Shown here: piece by piece, positions 5,926 to 9,246 of the stretch
Numbering within the stretch: position 1 is the stretch's first letter
Layout: the number at the start of each line of letters is the position of its first letter
From: Chthoniobacterales bacterium
GTDB taxonomy: Bacteria; Verrucomicrobiota; Verrucomicrobiia; Chthoniobacterales; UBA10450
Direction of reading: 5' to 3'
Assembly: GCA_013697015.1 (NCBI GenBank)
Contig: JACCXL010000089.1
Location: 1-9,246 of the forward strand
DNA: 9,246 nucleotides
The notes under the pieces: model-generated
Told to the model about the DNA's origin: nothing
The model's database searches: none
The model's input: the letters and a program-made list of their open reading frames with translations, nothing else
Program-made: the position numbers and the translations under genes

Positions 5926-6888
5926 CGCATGCGCATTCTTTCCGGCATTCAACCGAGCGGAGCTCTCCACATCGGGAATTATTTCGGCATGATGAAGCCG
6001 GCCATTGCCCTCCAGGCGGAAGGCGAGGCCCTGTACTTCATCGCTGACTATCACGCACTCACCAGCTTGCGCGATCCGGGGGCCTTGCGCGAAAATAGCC
6101 GCCGCGTGGCTCTGGATTTTCTCGCCTGTGGATTAGATCCGGACCGAGCGGCCCTATTCCTGCAGTCGGACGTGCCACAGGTGACGGAACTCGCCTGGAT
6201 CCTCGGCACCGTCACTCCGATGGGCCTGCTCGAACGTTGCCACTCATATAAGGATAAGCTGGCTCGCGGGGCGGCTGCCTCCGCCGGCTTGTTCACCTAC
6301 CCGGTGCTCATGGCCGCCGATATTCTTATTTACGACAGCGACATCGTGCCGGTCGGCCGCGACCAGAAGCAACATTTGGAAGTAACACGCGATATCGCGA
6401 TCAAAATGAACGAAACGTTCGGGGATCTTTTCAAGCTGCCGGAGCCGCGCATCCACGCCGAGACGGAGGTCGTGCCCGGAACCGACGCGCAGAAAATGAG
6501 TAAAAGCTACCGCAATACGATCGAGATTTTCGGCGCTGAAAAAGAAACCCGGAAACGAGTCATGAGCATCGTGACCGATTCTACCCCGATAGATGCTCCG
6601 AAAGACGCGGCGAGCTCCGCTATCTTTCAACTTTACTCCCTCGTTGCCTCGACAGAGGAGAAGGAAGTGATGGCCGCGGAATTCCGTCGCGGCGGCACCG
6701 GATACGGCGACTTCAAGAAGCGCTTATTTGAGTCTCTCTGGCGATACTTTGCTCCCATGCGCGAACGGCGCGCAGCCATTCTCGCCCAACCGAATTATAT
6801 CGACGGCGTTCTGGCGCGCGGCGCCGAACGCGCGAATGCGATCGCCGACAAAGTAATGGCGCGAGTGCGCGACGCCGTCGGCGTGTAA
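5905..6888 (+). CDS. trpS: Tryptophanyl-tRNA synthetase
   Basis: A class I aminoacyl-tRNA synthetase that activates tryptophan with ATP and charges tRNA-Trp in the cytosol. The protein of 327 residues is normal length for bacterial TrpS. Numbered from GTG 5905, it has GIQPSGALHIGN (14-25) with the HIGH-type motif HIGN (22-25), GRDQKQHLE (151-159, substrate-site region) and KMSKS (197-201), followed by the C-terminal anticodon-binding helices. I prefer GTG 5905 because GGAGAG lies 7 nt before it. The in-frame ATG at 5929, which would begin exactly at MRILSGIQ as in many homologues, has no ribosome site. The choice changes only eight residues. The gene is divergent from uxs and convergent with the PIN-TRAM gene, with only 16 nt between the stops. 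All catalytic motifs are intact. Confidence 0.96.
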   Translation: MISPHRNRMRILSGIQPSGALHIGNYFGMMKPAIALQAEGEALYFIADYHALTSLRDPGALRENSRRVALDFLACGLDPDRAALFLQSDVPQVTELAWILGTVTPMGLLERCHSYKDKLARGAAASAGLFTYPVLMAADILIYDSDIVPVGRDQKQHLEVTRDIAIKMNETFGDLFKLPEPRIHAETEVVPGTDAQKMSKSYRNTIEIFGAEKETRKRVMSIVTDSTPIDAPKDAASSAIFQLYSLVASTEEKEVMAAEFRRGGTGYGDFKKRLFESLWRYFAPMRERRAAILAQPNYIDGVLARGAERANAIADKVMARVRDAVGV

Positions 6889-6904
6889 ATTCTGAGATGG
6901 CGCC

Positions 6905-7939
6905 CTAAGTCGCTCCCGAGGACGAATTCGAGCGCGGCGTCGGCTGCTTCAGCTCCGCGAAGATAAGGCGGCCCGCGGCCGTCGGCAGCGCACTCGAAAC
7001 GGTAATCTTCACCGATTGTCCCAGCTGCGCGCGAGCGTGATTTACCACGATCATCGTGCCGTCCGGTAGATAGCCCACAGCCTGATGCTGATCGCGGCCT
7101 TCTTTCACGAGCTGCAAATCCAGCTCGTCGCCCGCGAGGATCACTGGCTGCAGCGCCAGGGTCAGTTCCCTGAGGTTCAATGTGTGCACCTCTTGCAGCC
7201 GCGCCACCTGACAAAGCGCGCTGTCGTTGGTGAGCAGACGAGCGTGTAACATTTTCGCGACCCGCACCAGCCGCGCATCTGTGTCGAGTTCGCCGTCCCC
7301 ATCCGTATCGTGAACGGTGAGCGCGATCTCCTTGGAGCGCTGCAGTTGATTGAGAATCTCCAAGCCCCGACGGCCGCGCTCGCGTTTCATGATATCGCGC
7401 GAATCGGCGAGCGCTTGAAGTTCCGCGAGAACGAAGCGCGGCACAATCAGTGTGCGACTCAGGAAACCAGTCGCGCACAAATCGCCGATGCGTCCGTCGA
7501 TGATGATGTTCGTATCGACGACGAGCGGCTCGCGCTGCGTGGTTTCACGCGCGAAACGAACGTAGGGGATAATGAGCGAGAACTCGTCGCGGTTGCTCCG
7601 CATGGCAAGCATCATGCCGAGATACCCAAACGCGCAGTAACCGACGAGCCGGGCAGCCCATTGCACCGTATCGGGCTGGTAGCGGAGTACCTGCGAGGCG
7701 CTCAGCAGATTCGCGAAAAACAAACCAAGCAGAAGACCAAGCGTGGCCGAGGAGAACGCCCGCAGCGAAAATCCCTTCAGCAACCGGTCGGCCAGAACGA
7801 TCATAAGGCCGAAGAGCGCCCCGAGCAGAACCCCCGGCAGCGCATTCTGCTGAGTTTCCGAGGAGACGATGCCGCCGACGCACGCGCAAAACGTCGCGAA
7901 AAGGACGCGCAGCAGATTGACTGTGAAAATAGGGGTCAT
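6905..7939 (-). CDS. Membrane-anchored PIN-TRAM domain protein (YacL-like predicted ribonuclease)
   Basis: The 344-residue protein has about four N-terminal membrane helices (roughly 5-22, 34-53, 63-80, 95-113), a PIN nuclease domain (about 137-262) and a TRAM RNA-binding domain (about 268-331). The PIN metal-binding acidic residues are visible: Asp142 (VVDTNIIIDGR), Glu173 (VLAEL), Asp221 (DARLV) and Asp239 (LLTNDSAL). This architecture matches Bacillus YacL and related proteins, which are predicted to cleave RNA at the cytoplasmic membrane face; their substrates are unknown. Unusually, the segment before Asp221 reads DTDGDGELDTD (211-221), an EF-hand-like acidic loop. The start at ATG 7939 has AGGAGA 6 nt upstream and overlaps the upstream mlaD-like stop by ATGA, so it belongs to the MCE transport operon. 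The C-terminus (PTPRSNSSSGAT) is low complexity. Confidence 0.88.
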   Translation of the reverse strand: MTPIFTVNLLRVLFATFCACVGGIVSSETQQNALPGVLLGALFGLMIVLADRLLKGFSLRAFSSATLGLLLGLFFANLLSASQVLRYQPDTVQWAARLVGYCAFGYLGMMLAMRSNRDEFSLIIPYVRFARETTQREPLVVDTNIIIDGRIGDLCATGFLSRTLIVPRFVLAELQALADSRDIMKRERGRRGLEILNQLQRSKEIALTVHDTDGDGELDTDARLVRVAKMLHARLLTNDSALCQVARLQEVHTLNLRELTLALQPVILAGDELDLQLVKEGRDQHQAVGYLPDGTMIVVNHARAQLGQSVKITVSSALPTAAGRLIFAELKQPTPRSNSSSGAT

Positions 7940-8856
7940 GGACGGTCTCCTGGCCGTCGCGGCGGATTTTGAGGACGACTCTGCGACCCGCGCGCTTCCG
8001 CTTTAGCCGCACTATCGCGATAAAACAAAACGCCGTGCGCGCGCAGATTGGCAACCAGAGCCTGCAGATCTTTGGCCAGTTCCTGGTTCGTCAGAAGAGT
8101 CGGGAGCAAACCGGTGCCGCTGGTCGCTTGATGCATTACCTGGGTCGCCGCCTGGATCGTTTTGCGCGCGTCAGCGATTGCAACCTGCATATCGTCCGCG
8201 GCCTTCTTGGTTGAACCCATCGTCGCATCTGCCTTTTCGATGACGGCGTCGATCTTCTTGGACGACTCGGCCAGAGCGCCCGTTGCCTGGTTGAGATGTT
8301 CGACGCTCGACTTCAGATTTTCCATGGTCGCGGGTGAAAGCGCTTGTTCATTCAAACGCGTTACCGTGCCGTTCACATTCTGCACCGCAACGCGTAAATC
8401 GCCGACCAAAAATCCGCCTTCGCGCGTGATATCATCCAGGCCGGTCTCGCGAGCTCCGGCGATCTTCGCATTTTTGCTCAGATAACCGGAGGGCTGACCT
8501 TCGGGCATGGAGACCGCCACGAATCGATCCCCCAGCAGGCCGGAGCTCCCGACCGTGAATTTGCTGCCGGCTGGGATCTTCACGTAATCGTAGATACGAA
8601 GTGGCACCTCCACCCCGTGGCCCCCGCCCGCCAGTTTGATGCCTCCGGAAACACGGCCGATCTTGGCGCCGGCGAGCAAAACATCTGAGCCCTTCAGGAG
8701 CCCGCTCGCGTCGGGGAACTGGACCGTCAAGGCGTAGTAGGTTTTGAGCCCTTCTCCGACGCGGCCAAACTGTACCACTAATGCAGCCAGAGCCGCCAGC
8801 CCCACGAAGACAAAAGCGCCAACCTTAAATTCCGTTCCTCGTTCCTGCTGAGCCAT
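7936..8856 (-). CDS. mlaD: MlaD-type MCE domain substrate-binding protein of a phospholipid ABC transporter
   Basis: The 306-residue protein begins with a short polar segment (QQERGTEFKVG), then a single membrane helix (about 12-30), then an MCE domain (about 39-118) with VQFPDASGLLKGSDVLLAGAKIG near its start and GLLGDRFVAV near its end. A long helical, coiled-coil-prone region follows (140-245) and then the conserved tail TNQELAKDLQALVANLRAHG and LFYRD. MCE proteins form periplasmic hexamers that carry phospholipids between the inner and outer membrane. The N-terminal helix anchors this one in the inner membrane. It is longer than E. coli MlaD because of the helical tail, nearer to the Ttg2C/YrbD-like and chloroplast TGD2 forms. 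It lies downstream of the MlaF-like ATPase gene with an 84-nt gap and overlaps the PIN-TRAM start by 4 nt. The start at ATG 8856 has no visible Shine-Dalgarno. Confidence 0.88.
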   Translation of the reverse strand: MAQQERGTEFKVGAFVFVGLAALAALVVQFGRVGEGLKTYYALTVQFPDASGLLKGSDVLLAGAKIGRVSGGIKLAGGGHGVEVPLRIYDYVKIPAGSKFTVGSSGLLGDRFVAVSMPEGQPSGYLSKNAKIAGARETGLDDITREGGFLVGDLRVAVQNVNGTVTRLNEQALSPATMENLKSSVEHLNQATGALAESSKKIDAVIEKADATMGSTKKAADDMQVAIADARKTIQAATQVMHQATSGTGLLPTLLTNQELAKDLQALVANLRAHGVLFYRDSAAKAEARGSQSRPQNPPRRPGDRP

Positions 8857-8940
8857 TACAGATGTCGCGCGGACTGCACGCGGGAAGAGTTTACCACGCC
8901 TTTAGCGAGCGTGTTAGTGCCACCGTTTGTTGCCGAAATT

Positions 8941-9246
8941 TTAGTGCTCATCGTCCGAGCGTCCGAGCAGGAAATCCTGGATGAGTGGATCGCCCGCCCT
9001 CTCCAGTTCGGTCGGCGATCCGTGAAAATAAATGCGACCTTCGTGCAGATACGCAATCTGATCGGCGACGTGGGTTGCGCTTTTCATATCATGCGTCACG
9101 ACGATGCTGGTGACGCGAAATCGCTCCTGCAGCCGCCGGATGAGGCGATTGATGCTGTCCGCAGCCACCGGGTCCAGCCCGGCGGTCGGTTCGTCATATA
9201 GCACGCACGAGGGACGCCGGATGATGGAACGCGCGAGGCCCACTCG
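8941..9246 (-). CDS. mlaF: MlaF-type ABC transporter ATP-binding protein (partial, cut by the window edge)
   Basis: Only the last 101 codons are present; the N-terminal part with Walker A and the signature motif lies beyond the right edge. The visible part starts RVGLARSI, the helix that directly follows the LSGGM-type signature in MlaF proteins. It continues with Walker B and D-loop CVLYDEPTAGLDP, then IVVTHDM with the H-loop histidine, and ends with HEGRIYFHGSPTEL and a short acidic tail (GRSDDEH). It would hydrolyse ATP at the cytoplasmic face to drive an MlaE-type permease, which should be encoded further upstream. The downstream mlaD-like gene supports a phospholipid transport role over other ABC families. 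There is no frame damage in the visible part. Confidence 0.88.
   Translation of the reverse strand, partial: RVGLARSIIRRPSCVLYDEPTAGLDPVAADSINRLIRRLQERFRVTSIVVTHDMKSATHVADQIAYLHEGRIYFHGSPTELERAGDPLIQDFLLGRSDDEH

Noticed and set aside
6795..7478. 227-residue frame on the minus strand
   Set aside because: It overlaps the end of trpS and the PIN-TRAM gene in another frame; Arg/Ala/Gly-rich with no motif.
7310..7972. 220-residue frame on the plus strand
   Set aside because: It is antisense to the PIN-TRAM gene, with a charged low-complexity composition and no motif; a shadow in GC-rich DNA.
8856..9056. 66-residue minus-strand frame over the ABC gene end
   Set aside because: It is out of frame with the clear MlaF-like C-terminus and has no motif; a shadow.

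Overview
The window looks like chromosomal DNA of a Gram-negative bacterium, most likely a Verrucomicrobiota member of the Spartobacteria/Chthoniobacterales type. This is inferred from the style of the pilin-like proteins (A/G^FTL-E leaders, the 'LNDLRMIDAA' block), the MCE lipid-transport operon and the PIN-TRAM protein. No rRNA or other taxonomic marker is present. No rRNA, tRNA, CRISPR array or transposase was seen.

Left end (1-1093, minus strand): a two-gene unit. A 61-codon ORF or gene remnant resembles small plasmid-borne proteins. It overlaps by 4 nt a GTG-started protein that carries all the motifs of an ATP-dependent ligase nucleotidyltransferase domain but has no OB-fold. This part has an accessory or mobile-element flavour.

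Pilin region (1094-4547): three minus-strand genes in the order pilV-like, pilW-like, large pilX-like. The first two overlap by ATGA. They probably encode minor pseudopilins plus a large surface protein anchored by an N-terminal helix, and a candidate TTGACA promoter lies upstream. Divergently, on the plus strand, there is a decayed major-pilin-like gene with a lost +5 Glu, a one-base frameshift and a TAG where Trp is expected. A 38-nt palindrome is embedded in its leader.

4548-4846 is non-coding or degenerate. It is followed on the minus strand by a UDP-glucuronate decarboxylase (UDP-xylose synthase) gene for nucleotide-sugar supply. Divergent from that, trpS (tryptophanyl-tRNA synthetase) has its Shine-Dalgarno paired in a hairpin whose loop holds the likely GTG start.

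Right end (6905-9246, minus strand): an operon of an MlaF-type ABC ATPase (cut by the window edge), an MlaD-type MCE protein and a membrane-anchored PIN-TRAM protein, the last two overlapping by ATGA. The first two are parts of an envelope phospholipid transport system. The PIN-TRAM protein is a predicted membrane-bound RNase with an unusual EF-hand-like acidic loop at its active site.
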